The notes beneath the pieces are model-generated. The model was not told where the DNA came from. It did no database searches and saw only the letters and a list, made by a program, of their open reading frames with translations. This document shows positions 11,078-26,000 of a DNA stretch of 64,000 bases, piece by piece. Source of the DNA: Schistosoma mansoni (lineage: Eukaryota > Platyhelminthes > Trematoda > Strigeidida > Schistosomatidae); assembly GCF_000237925.1 (NCBI RefSeq), contig NC_031495.1, positions 36,425,511 through 36,489,510 on the forward strand, written 5' to 3'. The translations under genes and the position numbers were made by a program. Numbering within the stretch: the first letter of the stretch is position 1; the number at the start of each line of letters is the position of its first letter.

Positions 11078-14000
11078 TTATTTACATTGAGTGGAATTTA
11101 TAGAAGAGTTAGTTTTGACTTCATTTTCTTCAGCATCGAACTGTGACGATTTCCCTGTGGTATTTACACTTGATGACGAACTGAACGGTAAAGATTGTGA
11201 GGCGGCAGCCAGCTGAACTCTGCTTAAGGGCAATAAAGACGGATGACCAGTACCCGTACTCATTAGACCACCATACTTGTTGTAAAAAGACCTGTAAAAA
11301 AGTAGATCCAACTAAAGCATAATTAAATAATTACTGTATACACAAAAGATATATTTTGTGTAAAAATGTAAAAATATGAGCTTTGAAATAAATAGTTATA
11401 TTGCAAGATTATTGCCGCTTACATGGTCAAATTTATTTATTTCCTGACTTTCTACAGGAATATTTTTCATTATTGAACAAATCAGAAATGTTTTTCTGAA
11501 CAACTTAACAAATCGTTATATACATATTTTTGCACAATGTGTGTTTTGAAATGATTTAGTTCTTCATCTCCCACATAACACCATTTTTTAAAAAAAAAAC
11601 TGGATAAATTAATAATCCCGTAAACACGGTTAGAACTGATTCACTGAATTTTTCTAAGTTAACAGTTTAAAATCTAACATCTCATGATCTCGAGATGATA
11701 GAAGATATAACCATATTTTAGAAAAAATGGAGTACGATCCTATGATAATATGAGAGCATTAAAACGTTATTCTCATATGCTACATTTAAGATGTATCCTC
11801 AGTGGTTTTCTTCTATATCTGTGCCAGCAGAATAATCTAACCTTAGTAACTATTTAGAATAGCTTACTTACCCCTGTAATAATGGTTGCTTTTCCGTTGA
11901 AACTCTTGAAGAAGATGGATTAGATGGATGACAATGATCAACGGGCACAGGGTAGTTCACAGAGCCTTCAGAATCTATTTTACTGTATATCTTGGGAGAT
12001 GAAAGCAAATTATGCAAACTGGATGCAGAATTTGCATTGGATGATAAACTTGGAACAGGAAACATTCGAGGTACATAACACGAAGCTTGTGAATCTGGTC
12101 TAATCTCCCCCAATAATAAAAGGCTATTGCTAGTAGTATGGGCATTAGTATTTGTGTATGAATGTTTTGAGTGTGAGGTGTGGTAATTTTGAGCTTCGGA
12201 TAATTCACGTGCGTCTTGTAAACGAATTAAACACAACGCTAGTGAGCCAAAGCATATACTGCTAACAAACCATATTACGACAACAATAACATCTAAAAAC
12301 AAAATTTATGAATTTTTGACAAACAATTAGGAAATAATCGTTATTACACTAGTCATCATTACTGTCAGTATAATCCTTAAAACGACTATTATTGACACTA
12401 AATAATGATCCTATGAATAGGTTATTGGAAAATTAGTTTTAAAATTAAGTCAAACTGCAAAAAAGCTTCACAGTCCACAACATAAACATGACCTTTGTAG
12501 GGTGGATATCACCGACGATCTAAGTAATGAGTTTTATGTTGATATCTTTACAGTATACTTACAATAACCAACATTCCCGGCTACGTGGGACTGAGGTGAA
12601 TAGATCCATTTATCCATCATTTAGACGACATAAAAACCAATTTACCTACATTGGTTTGAGTAGTGGTGTGATGTCGTTGTGAGCGGTCATTAACTAGTAT
12701 TATTTAAGATGAATTACTCATAAAAGTTATTTGAGAAAGAGCACAACAAAACAAGAGTTTCTCATTTATGCAAAATATAAAAATAGTCGTAAATTCAGCA
12801 GAAACAATAAATAATCAGCTACAATTGAAATCAATCTAAATATACAAAAGTTTCAGTTATTATGAGGCTAAAAAGTGGATCCAAATAAAGAAAGATTCTA
12901 TTCTGCAAAGTTAACTAACCTTCTAGAATAATGAACAGAAACTAATGCAAAAGATACAATGGAAACGGTTATAAACCAATAAAATCATGCATATTCAGTT
13001 AACAATTCATATCATTTTGGAAATCCGTCAATGTAAAGACTATGTTTCACCAATAAGAAAAGTAAGCTAATAGTCTGGAAATTCAAATAATTCGTTATCA
13101 AGTTCCATCAACTTGCTTACATCTCCTTTTCTCATAGAACCGAACTAATCTTAGACAAACTTGATCTGATTAAGGTAGAAAATGTGCAAAAATGAACATT
13201 AAAGTACGAAAATAAATATTTAAAAATTACCATATTGACCATAGAACTGGATGCGTAGAGTACGTAGTCTTATATCAAAACAGGTTAACATCAAGAAATA
13301 TTCAATTACAATGTGAGGTAATAAACAGCTTGGTATGAGAAAAAAACTTGTACAGCATAATGTAACGTAAAAACCAACAAGAGCGGTTGAAATACCGAAT
13401 GCCTGAAAATTAGGAAAAATTTAGTATACACATTTGGGTTGATCTTAAAAATCCCGTCGAGATAATAGGCAGTGACGTATATTCTTAAAATCAAAACCTA
13501 CATATTCCGATTTTAAAGAACTTATTTGAAACACTAAAACAAAAGGCACAACTGAAACAAATACTTGAAGGAGCAGTATGTTTACTGTATATAAGCTTAT
13601 ATAATTATCCATAGATCCATGTTTATTATTGCTAAGTGGAATGATACTATCTAAGACGAATCATGTGGGGAGAGTTCAAAATAATGACCATCTATAGATC
13701 GAAAAACAAGTTTCAAGAGTACCAAGACAAACAATCACTTTCCTGAAAAATAAATCTTTTAAACGCCTACGTAAATTTGAAGTAAAACAGTAACCTAAAT
13801 TGCAAATTTGGTAGCATACACTGTAACTTCTACTAAAATACCAACTTGTAGACAAAAAACTGAAGGAGTCCGTTTTCAGAGACCCTATTTGAGAATAAGA
13901 TAAATGATTCTGTACAAAAATCTTGCATATGTAAAGACTAATATACTTATTATCTACTATAACATACGGATATTATAAAAAGATGTTTGAAATGTTTCCT

Positions 14001-17000
14001 ACAACTCACAAAGAAGAAGTTTTAACGCAATAGATACAAAAGTGTTATGAGATAGTGATACATCGATTAAGTTAAGACTGTTCATGATTTCAGCTTACGA
14101 TTACTAAAACTCGAAATGTAATAACTAGAGAGTGTAGTTGTATGCTATATCTGTGAAAAAAGTAACCAAGGCTAATTATACTTTAATGATAATGAAGTGA
14201 ATTAATAAGAATTCAGTATTTTCAAATTACTTTCATACTACTGAACTTATTTAGAAAATTAAAATCAACTCATTCACAAGATACTTACTTGGGTGTGAAG
14301 GCTAATGATACTACTCGGTTCCCGAAACCGAAGTAGGTTGGGCGGGGCTCGAACCTAGAAAGTCGAACGGCCTAATCACTAATTCACCGCTCCACGCGCA
14401 ATGTGTATATTAGTTATGCAAAAGGCGGTCGAGGTAACTGATCTACGTTAAAATCGTTTTTAAGACTAGTCTTTACAACACTAACCAATAGAATGAAAAT
14501 TACCGAAATAAAACTGAGTGTGAATAAAGACCCACTTCACTGTTTTTCTTTTTCTTAAGCATTTTTACGCAACATGATATTTGAGCAACTGAAATGTTAA
14601 AATTTATGAAGAAAAACATTAATACACTAATATAGATAATAAGAAATCCTAACAGTTGTTAATACTGTTCACTTCACACTCCCAAATAAAGCTTCTCATG
14701 ATTACCTTTGAGTAACATTTTACAAGTTTAGTTTTTGTACAACTCTCTCCACTGTACCTTTCACTTCCCCTGCCATTGAGGCTGATATCTTGTGATCCTA
14801 CCGCTCATGCTTTAGAGTATTATTTTAATGTTCTACTTTTACACACATTTTAAGTACATTTACGCACAACTGGAGGACTAAATCGTGCTCACTGTGGACT
14901 GATTAAATTTTCTAGTTAATAATATGCTTTTTGTCTCTACTATTAACTAAGGTTATATGCAGAAGGGAGAGTTATTAGAGATTCGTTATTTGAGATATTG
15001 TGATCTCAATATCGGCGATTAATTACTAGAGATGCATTATTTATCTATCATTCCATAACCTAAACATTATTATTTATTAAACAACTCTATTAAGTTTTCT
15101 AAACAATTTATAATTGGACTAGGAAAACACTTACGAAATTTTTAAATACACTCAGCAAGCCAAGCAACAATCCTGACATTATTATGCAGAACGCAAAAAA
15201 AGAAACTGAGGATTTGTCCAGTTTTAGAGAACGATCTGAAAAAAGAGCAATTGCATATATATGCATATAAACTAGAGTACTGTAGTTGAAATATCGATAA
15301 GTAGAACTCACTTAACTACACAAAATATGAATCAAAGGCAATTAAAGGCATATTGCTCAGTGAGAGTAATCAAGTCAGTCAAGCATATGCAACGTAATAC
15401 ATATCTTAACCACATTAATCCACAGTCTCAACACCTTATCAATTGATTTGTCATTCTTACCTAGTACTCTGCGTCTAACAGCAGGATTGCTAACTCGATA
15501 GTCCCGACAAAAATGAGCAATACTTCAACAGCATCTATAATCGAATACAAGTAATCTACGAATCTCCTGGATTTTCAAAAGTAGTGTTTCCCAGACATAA
15601 AGTTGAACGGAGAGAACTGCCGTGCAATTTTTTTACTCCAAAAGATTTCAGTAATTAAGTGAATACCACACATGTATGCATATATGATAAAATAGACAAC
15701 AGATAGATAAAGTTCTGTCGATTTTAAATACTTAACCTATAGAAAAGTGACAGAATAAATTTACCAGTAAAATTTTCAAAACCTACCAAGAGAGATGGAT
15801 AGATAACCGATTAGAATAAATACAGTCGGCAAAACGGGAAGTAAGCGGGCAAAGCGACGAGGTCTTAGGGTGAAAGGTTTAAGTGGAGGCGCCAAAGTTT
15901 TTGAAGATTTTTGTGAACTTCTAAACCTTCGATACAGCTGAATGCCACAAATTCGAACACAAGTGTAATCTTGATTATCATTACTAGCACCCTGTTCATT
16001 TGAAACATACGCACCAGAATGAGCTGAGGAAGGCCGGTACACTATATCGTTACACAGCTGTAATGCCGTAATACTGGCCTCCTCCTCACTAACTGGAGCC
16101 AAAACACTAACATTATTAATTGGTGTATGTTCAGTCTGTGATGAAGATCCAAAAGGGGCATCAACATTTTGATAGCTATTATCCAATACATCTGAATTCC
16201 ATGGTTCGTTAACAAGAACAGTTGTAGAATTTTCTACCTTCACTAGTGGACCTTGTCCAAACATACGTTGGTAATACAAAGTAGGACGAACGTAACGCCA
16301 CCACAGTATTACAAACACAAATAATGCGAAGAAAGCTGGCAACAAAGCACTCGCTATTAAAATAACGTAAGCTATAAATAGAATGATCAAAAAAAGAAAA
16401 ATATTTCAATAGCATAGGAGAATTCGTGAAAATTGTAGGATTTCCATAGTTTCAATCACAAACTTATATTAGTTAGGCCACCATTAAAAACCTGGAAGCA
16501 CTAGACAGTCGTGCAGAGTGCATCCGGTAACTAAACCTAGGACCTTCGGTTTATTGTGCAAACGCTTAACTTCTAGACCACTGAGCTGGCAACCGACGGT
16601 GTTGCTTAACTTCAATCAATTCAGGATATTGCACAAACCCCATTCATCGCTCGCAATGAATAGCTATTTCATACCCGACACGGTTCACGATTCAAACTAT
16701 GAAAATATATTTTAATCCGAAATTAATTGACTGGGAAATAATGCACAATAAAAACCAATAATCTGTAAACTGTGACGCAACGTTTGAAGATTTGGCCCAG
16801 CAGTTAAATTTTAATTAATTGAACAGTGAGTGCCTTACAAGCCAATTCCCTCAGATGTCTGAAGACATTTTACTATGTTTATATTGTGTTTATATTCCGC
16901 ATAGAAACATTTCAACTGGTTACAGAAAAAAACCTATTCTTTTGACTTAGTGGTCCTGTCTTTGGGTTCAAATAATTTGAGGCCCAAAGTCAATAAAACA

Positions 17001-20000
17001 GTCTATGAGTAACCATAACTCAACTATATCATGATATTGTGTTCATCTAACGATCAGCATTATATTTATTGATTTTAACAAACAGAAAATTCATCCATCA
17101 AATAATCAACAACCTCTTACATGCTAAACTGGGACTGTGATCAGCATAATCAACTAAACTGTTGGTTTTGTGAATATGCCTTTGTAGATAGCTAATCCAC
17201 TATCAACATTCATCCTTTTATGTCGCTTTAGCATTACTTATTATAGATATAAAGAATAAGTTACTGACCGACTGTAAATAACTAAGTGATTGATCAGGAA
17301 ATGGAACCATCTTAAGGTATAAAAGATTGGTTCAGTGAATAATTAGATGTAGATTGACTGAGGACTGTGAAAGCGGTAACCGTTAGTTAGGTATAACTCA
17401 AAAACTACAGCAACAACAAAGACACGTTCACTTATTATTTCTTTAATTATTGAAAGTTCTTTCTTTATTCTTCAGTATGTGTTCTTATATCCGAAATTTT
17501 CTTATTTATCTTACTGAACTACTTTTGATTATCTATTAATATCCTTTTGAAACAAGGTGACTAAAAACGAAACAATTGTGTTGAACACCACCTACTTCAT
17601 GCGATCAATAAGATCAAAGTTCATGGATAATAATGAAGGAAATGAAGTTATAGACCGGTTGTTTGGAAAGGATTTCTGATAGCGCGTAATATGCTGCTGT
17701 GATCTTACTTACGATGAGGATGAATAATTCTTGAGATATCTGTAAAGGAAGCTTTATTTATTTTTATTTATTTAAACACATAAATATTGGTACAAGGAAG
17801 CACCAGATATATATGCGCCATACAAATCTCATTTGATTTGCTTGAGGGCTGTGATACTGCCCAGGTACCCAAACCGAAGCAGGTGGCTTTCTTAGGGGCC
17901 CACACCCGGAGCCTTTGACCGAANNNNNNNNNNNNNNNNNNNNNNNNNNNNNNNNNNNNNNNNNNNNNNNNNNNNNNNNNNNNNNNNNNNNNNNNNNNNN
18001 NNNNNNNNNNNNNNNNNNNNNNNNNNNNNNNNNNNNNNNNNNNNNNNNNNNNNNNNNNNNNNNNNNNNNNNNNNNNNNNNNNNNNNNNNNNNNNNNNNNN
18101 NNNNNNNNNNNNNNNNNNNNNNNNNNNNNNNNNNNNNNNNNNNNNNNNNNNNNNNNNNNNNNNNNNNNNNNNNNNNNNNNNNNNNNNNNNNNNNNNNNNN
18201 NNNNNNNNNNNNNNNNNNNNNNNNNNNNNNNNNNNNNNNNNNNNNNNNNNNNNNNNNNNNNNNNNNNNNNNNNNNNNNNNNNNNNNNNNNNNNNNNNNNN
18301 NNNNNNNNNNNNNNNNNNNNNNNNNNNNNNNNNNNNNNNNNNNNNNNNNNNNNNNNNNNNNNNNNNNNNNNNNNNNNNNNNNNNNNNNNNNNNNNNNNNN
18401 NNNNNNNNNNNNNNNNNNNNNNNNNNNNNNNNNNNNNNNNNNNNNNNNNNNNNNNNNNNNNNNNNNNNNNNNNNNNNNNNNNNNNNNNNNNNNNNNNNNN
18501 NNNNNNNNNNNNNNNNNNNNNNNNNNNNNNNNNNNNNNNNNNNNNNNNNNNNNNNNNNNNNNNNNNNNNNNNNNNNNNNNNNNNNNNNNNNNNNNNNNNN
18601 NNNNNNNNNNNNNNNNNNNNNNNNNNNNNNNNNNNNNNNNNNNNNNNNNNNNNNNNNNNNNNNNNNNNNNNNNNNNNNNNNNNNNNNNNNNNNNNNNNNN
18701 NTAGAGACACTCAGATTAAATTATCTGAGAAGTTTAGCTATGGACCAAGACCGCAAGCGGTCAGTCTTGTAGTACCTTATGTTCGTTCAGATGAACAACC
18801 AGTCAATCACTTCAAGTTGTTACGCCAAACCAGTACAATGGGATTACATTAATAAGGAAAACAGAAAAGTTATTGAGATATTAGTAGTACCACTGACAGT
18901 AAAAGGGATTGAATATGAAGAATATGGTCTGAAAAAAGTGGATTCAAGGCGCGAAGCATGAAAAGAAATCTTGAAACTCATAATCTGGTAGACAAAAAAC
19001 AAACCCATTTGCACCATGTCGACTGACATTGAGCCATGCCATGTAAAGTCAGTTATTGTAATTAATGCAGCTCATTTACAAGAAACAGGTTTATGTACTC
19101 CACTTTGAACCACATTGTTTGTGATAAGGCCCGTGATGTGGTGGACGCTACCCATAAGATTTTTTATAAGTAGTATGCAGAGGAGTGTCGCATGGGGGTT
19201 GCTGCGGTCGATAGCCGAAGACAGGTGTCTTAGGAAGCCAAAAGCATGGCGAGTTCAGAACATTTAAGACCAGAAGAGAATCTATAGAAGACAGTTGACA
19301 ACCAGCTTGGGTTGTGAAACACAAAATAAATGGAATGGCGGCCAAGTGTATATACTTCATAAGCAATCTGTATACCATCTGGACTTGGCTTGTTCGTAAA
19401 TAACAGTGAGATTATCTCGTTCCTCAAACCGAGCTAGGTAAGCTAAGTGAACGGGTGACTTAATGTCCGGAAGTTGACTCCTTTAATCCCGCCATACGAA
19501 CATGATACCAAAATATAAAATAGGTGAATAAAACGTTAATTCCCTCTGCCGATTATTTGTTTTCGATGACGTTTTAATTCTTTTTAGATTTACAGCTAGC
19601 TTACTAATAGTAACATAACGAGGCTTTTTGTAATAACTTCTAAATAAATAGATGAATTATATACCAGATTCGGTAATATTTAAGAAAGACGAAAAGTTGA
19701 ATCCTACATAAAAAACCTTGTTTCAGTTAATAAATATAATAACATAAAATGTGATTTCGTAGAAACTATCATGAAAAAGTGAGTTTAGACTTCGCGTGAG
19801 TAATACATAGTTTGTTTACCTTATTTTGCTAGCCTTTAAATTTTATATTTAAATAAACTTATCCCGAGCTCTTTATGTACCCTAAATGACGTGAACAGTT
19901 GTAACTCAGTGAACTGAACAGTTGGCTTCATTCCATCAGTCATACACAACGAAGAACCTAGCAGAAGAGCATCAGTTCAAGTTGCTTTTCTGGTATCATA

Positions 20001-23000
20001 TTTAGTCCCCGTATTATAAGCAAAGCTCAAAGTCTAGTATATACGAACTTGTCATTTTTTTACTAAGTTAATCTTTAATCTACCTATTACCAATTAATAG
20101 AACTTTAAGCAAAAGAAATATTTTAAAGACACATAGTTTCTATCTTCGAAAACGATAGGTCACAATCGTTTACTGCAAATATACCAATTCAAAATAAGGC
20201 AAGATGATCTATCCCATTTTATGACCGACCTTTTTAAAATCTCTCTATTAAAAAAGAGGAAGGTAGCAAAGCTATTCATAAAATTACAGAGAATGTCAAA
20301 CATGCTCAGAGAACACTATTAATTATTATACATACTTGTATCCAGGCGCACAATTTTCTAATACCACTCTCAAGCTCACGAGCTTGGGAGTTTCTAGTAC
20401 AAAGTCTGACAATACTAAATCCACAATTATCAGGTCTGTTTTTCTGAGATTTCACATCAAGACATGATGTTACTAGTCAAAATAAACCAGTAAAGTAGAT
20501 CTGGTAACTTGATTCACATGACATGTCATGATATCCTGTCAATTGAGGGGAAGGTAAGCAGACAAGGTATAGAAACGAATAAATCGAGTTATGACAAACG
20601 GCAATTATTCAAACTAAATCAAATTACTGATAACAGCTCCTTACATTCATTAGGTTCATCTGAAAATCGGTAGAAAATTATCAGTCCAATAACAGACCCC
20701 ATAATCATCGCACTGACCGCACAGCCTAAAATGAAAAACAGACCGAATGATAGAAACGTGGCTTTGATCAACAATTAAATTGTATTATTCATACATACTG
20801 ATCAACTTCCCAGAATACTGTAATTACATCTATTCAGGTGGTGATGACGAGTAATCAGAATCGTGCTCCATTAAGTTTATATCAAGCAGTAACTGTAGAG
20901 TTGTGACTGTTCGATTTACATTCAAATAGTTTCAAATATTATTTTACCACATGAGGATTGGAAGACAAGTACCTGGAATAAATACCGCTCACAGTTGAAG
21001 GACACGTATGTAGTTGTCGTGCCTCGGGGACTCACAACCTATAAGTATAAGGTACTTTTGCATACACAACTGTTGGGGATAGGTAATCTCAAATTACAAC
21101 TCAAGAGAAGGAAATCACTATCAATTACGTTGAAATTCTATTACAGAAAACTATACAATGTGAACACTTCGTTGTGTAATACCTCTTTGGACTCCGATCA
21201 TACTCTAATACGAGCACGCATTTGTCTGCGCCTCACTGGACGCAGGAAAACTATACTAAGAAGACCCATTAGAATTGAAATCAGTGACGAGAAATACAAA
21301 AGTAAGTTCCAGGAACAACTGAGGTCACACTTAGGTAATTCTGAGAACGAGACTGAACCAGATGTCGCTAGGAAAGATATACGAACAACTTTGGAAACAG
21401 CAGTAACATATATTAGTAATTTAAACCAAAGGGTTACAAAACAACAATGGATTTCTTCTAAGTCTATTGCACTGATGGATTCTCGTAAACTCATCCCATC
21501 AGGCTCTGAACAAGATGAAGAACGAAAACAAATCAGATCTAGGTAACCAAAAGTATACGGAACGAACGTGGGCAGTGGTGAGCAAGAAAGANNNNNNNNN
21601 NNNNNNNNNNNNNNNNNNNNNNNNNNNNNNNNNNNNNNNNNNNNNNNNNNNNNNNNNNNNNNNNNNNNNNNNNNNNNNNNNNNNNNNNNNNNNNNNNNNN
21701 NNNNNNNNNNNNNNNNNNNNNNNNNNNNNNNNNNNNNNNNNNNNNNNNNNNNNNNNNNNNNNNNNNNNNNNNNNNNNNNNNNNNNNNNNNNTAGTCCTGT
21801 TTGATGAAGACGCTGATAAAAAGCAGAGTCTTCTGTTAGCACTGAGTAACAATGCCAGGATGTTTGGGATGCGTAACTTGTTACTCCAGGACTGGCCTGC
21901 ATCAACACCTGAACTAAGGATAGCGAGTGAAGTAGTCGAACGCGTGGACAACTTCACTTATCTTGGAAGTCTGATCAGCCCTAATGAGTTGGTGTCTGAC
22001 GAAATCTCTGCACAGACTCAGAAAGCTCGTCTAGTTTTCGCCAACTTACTTCACCTATGAAGAAGGCGAGATATCCGTCTATCAATTAAGGGACAAGTAT
22101 ACTGTGCAGCAATTCATTCTGTTCTACTTTACGGCTGTGAAACATGGCCATTAAGAGTAGAAGATACTCGTAGGTTACTAGTATTTGACCACAGATGTCT
22201 TAGAAATATTGCTCGCATCTACTGGGATAACCGGGTAAGTAATAGTGAGGTTAGACGCAGGGTATTAGGGAACGATGGTAAATCAGTTGATGAGGTGATG
22301 AATCTTCATCGACTGAGATGGTTGGGCCACGTGTTACGTATGCCTAAACACCGATTACCACGACGCGCTATGTTGACTAGTATTGACGATGGTTGAAAGA
22401 GTTAGGGCGGCCAAACCAAAACATGGCATCAGTGTTTGAAGTCACTAACTTCTAGCCTGAGCCATGTTGGCAGATGCAGACTACCTGGTTGGGGTCCGTG
22501 TGACTATCGTAACCAATGGTTAGAGACACTGGGTAACATGGCCCAGAATCGATCACAATGGCATAGGTGTATACACTCTTTGTCTTCCCTTAAACTGTGA
22601 GATTAAAAGACAGAAATATATCCATTCACAATACTGTAGTCGGAGTACGGAGCACTGACGTATCAACAACTCCTTAGCCAAAAATATACAAAAGAGTAAA
22701 CTATATTATTTCCCCATTCACTGTAAGACAATGAAAAATCGAACACTATAACAAATCGAAACAAACACAAGCGAAAAGCTATTGTATCATAGGTCTTCAA
22801 CAATACTTCTCTTTTACTAATATTATCCATGCCCTCTAGCAGGTATCACTCTTATTTGAGTAATCAGTGAGTTTGGATGGCATTCAAATGATTGCATTTA
22901 CTGATAAATGGATATTGAAGTCAAAATTTGGACCCTCAGTCAGTCAGTCAGCTACAACGTAGGACCAGGCACATATATGCATCGGTCCAAGTTGCCATAC

Positions 23001-26000
23001 CTCGTTAGCACAACAAGATCAACACCGGATTCATAGAAGTAATTAATTTAGTGGTGGTAGTATATAAAGAAAGGTTGTATATAAGGATATAGTACAGGAA
23101 GGAAGAGAGATATGAATCAATTTTAATCTCATAGTTTAAGGGAAGATAAAGAGTGTATACACCTACGCCATTGTGATCGATTCTGAGCCATGTCACCTAG
23201 AGTCTCCAACCATTGGTTACGATAGTCACGCGGACCCCAACCAGGTAGTCTGCATCTGCCAACATGGCTCAGGCTAGAAGTTAGTGACTTCAAACACTGA
23301 TGCCATGTTTTGGTTTGGCCGCCCCTAACTCTCTTCCAACCGTCCCCAATACTAGTCATCATAGCGCGTCGTGGTAATCGGTGTTCAGGCATACGTAACA
23401 CATGGCCCAACCATCTCAGTCGATGAAGATTCATCACCTCATCAACTGATTTACCATCGTTCCCTAATACCCTGCGTCTAACCTCACTATTACTTACCCG
23501 GTTATCCCAGTAGATGCGAGCAATATTTCTAAGACATCTGTGGTCAAATACTAGTAACCTACGAGTATCTTCTACTCTTAATGGCCATGTTTCACAGCCG
23601 TAAAGTAGAACAGAATGAATTGCTGCACAGTATACTTGTCCCTTAATTGATAGACGGATATCTCGCCTTCTTCATAGGTGAAGTAAGTTGGCGAAAACTA
23701 GACGAGCTTTCTGAGTCTGTGCAGAGATTTCGTCAGACACCAACCCATTAGGGCTGATCAGACTTCCAAGATAAGTGAAGTTGTCCACGCGTTCGACTAC
23801 TTCACTCCCTATCCTTAGTTCAGGTGTTGACGCAGGCCAGTCCTGGAGTAACAATTTACATTTGGATGGGGAGAAACGCATCCCAAACATCCTGGCATTA
23901 TTACTGAGTTCCAACAGAAGACTCTGCATTTTATCAGCTTTTTCATCAAACAGGGCTATGTTATCTGTGTATTCTAAGTCGATAAGTGGACCTCCTGGTA
24001 GGAGATCAATTCTTGAAAATTCAGTCGAAGTGTTATTTCCAGCAGTAGGTCTATGATGAAGTTAAACAAAAATGGGGATAGTGGACAGCCTTGACGGACA
24101 CCACTTGAGGTTGTAAAATCATATGACAGTTCGCCATAAGCTCTTACTCGACTAATAGTGTTCGAGTAAAGAGCCTTCAAAAGGTTTATGTACTTCTGAG
24201 GTACACCTTTCAATGACAGACACTGCCACAGAACCTCTCGGTCTACAGAGTCAAATGCTGCTTTCAAGTCAAGAAAAACTATCATTGTCGGACGCCGATA
24301 AGCGTGTCTGTGCTCTAAAACTTGACGAATGGTGAATATGTGGTCGATACAGCCACGACCAGGTCTGAAGCCAGCCTGATTTTCTCGTGTTTGCAGTTCA
24401 CGAGTCTTAGTTAGGCGCCCGATAATTATTGAGGCTAGTATTTTAGATACTATGTTAGTCAGACTAATCCCTCTATGGTTATCACAGGATGATTTTGACC
24501 CCTTTTTATATATTGGGACAATCAGTGATTGTGACCAGTCGGATGGGATTACATCCGTCTCCCAGATTTTAGCCAGAATATTAGTCAACCTAATCGCTAA
24601 AATTGGACCACCATATTTAAAGACCTCTGGAGCCAATCCATCAGGACCAGCTGCTTTTCCTCGTTTCAGATTACTTATAGCCTTTTGAACTTCAAGTAGG
24701 GTCGGGGGGCCTACCTCAATGTTCCATTCAGGTTTTCTAGGAATAGTGGGTAGTTGTGCAGTAGCTGAAGGCCAGCTAAACTGCTCCTTAAAGTGTTCCG
24801 CCCATCGTTCTAAACGTTTAGGTTGAGAGCAGATAAGGGTTCCGTCTTTTTCCGAGATTGTTTCACTTACACTTGACTTCTTAATTCCGGTTTCTTTTAT
24901 TAGTCTGAATAGGTGCCTGGTGTTGCCTACAGCCGCTGCCTTTTCCATCTCTTTTGCTTTCGTTGCCCACCACTGCTCACGATCGTTCCTTAGACTTTTA
25001 GTTAACCTAGATCTAATTTCTTTACGCTCTTCGTCGTGTTCAGAGCCTGATGGGATGAGTTTACGCGAATCCATCAGTGAAATAGACTTAGAGGAAATCC
25101 ACTGGTTTTTTGGAGCCCTATGGTTTAAATGACTAATAGATGTTACTGCTGTTTCCACAGCTGTTCGTATGTCTTTCCAAGCAGCATCTGGGTCAGTCTC
25201 GTTTACAGAACTGCCTAGATGTGAACTCAGTTGTTTCTGGAATTCGCATTTAGCTTTCTCGTCCTCCAGTTCAATCCTAATGGGTCTTCTTAGTGTAATT
25301 TTCCTGCGTCCATTGAGGCGCAGACAAATGCGCGCTCGTATTAAAGCGTGATCAGAGTCTAAACAAGTATTCCAATACGAGCGACAATCTTCTATTGAGC
25401 CTCTCCAACGATGACTGATGATAATATGGTCTATTTGAGTCCATCGTTGGTTTGGTGCAGGTGGTCGCCATGTTAGACGATGTCTCTCCTTATGTTTAAA
25501 ATTAGTGCTTGCTAAAAATAAACGATTGTCTGAGCATAGTTGCAACAGACGATCACCATTATCGGTTCGTTGAGCCGGAATACTAAAACACCCACCTAAA
25601 TGTCTTTCTGTTTGATTTAAGCTGCCTACCTGGGCATTAAAGTCACCCGCTACGACCACTATGTCTGAGCGCTTAGCTTTCTGAAGAAGCTCAGAGAGTT
25701 TTCTGTAAAAGTCATCTTTTACTTCATCATGGCTGCAGTCAGTGGGAGCGTAGGCAGAAACGACGAAAAGGCAACTACGTGTGTCCCTATCCTTCCGAGT
25801 TCTTACGGAGCCATTTAGCCGGACAGCACACAGGCGACTGTTAATGGGGATCCATTCTAATAGTGCCTGTTCTGCCCTTGTACTTAGTGCTATGCCTACA
25901 CCTGCAAGTCCGCGAGAACTAGCCAACGGGTCGCCAGATACACGGAGGGTGTATTTCGTCGGCTGTCCATTTTGGCGAGGTGAGGTCAAGTGAATGACCA

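Noticed and set aside
17892-18772. Long open frames on both strands across the first N run
   Set aside because: They consist almost wholly of unknown bases; no coding claim can be made.
21198-22060. Open frames crossing the 200-N gap
   Set aside because: Same reason; the real RTE frame is interrupted by the gap.
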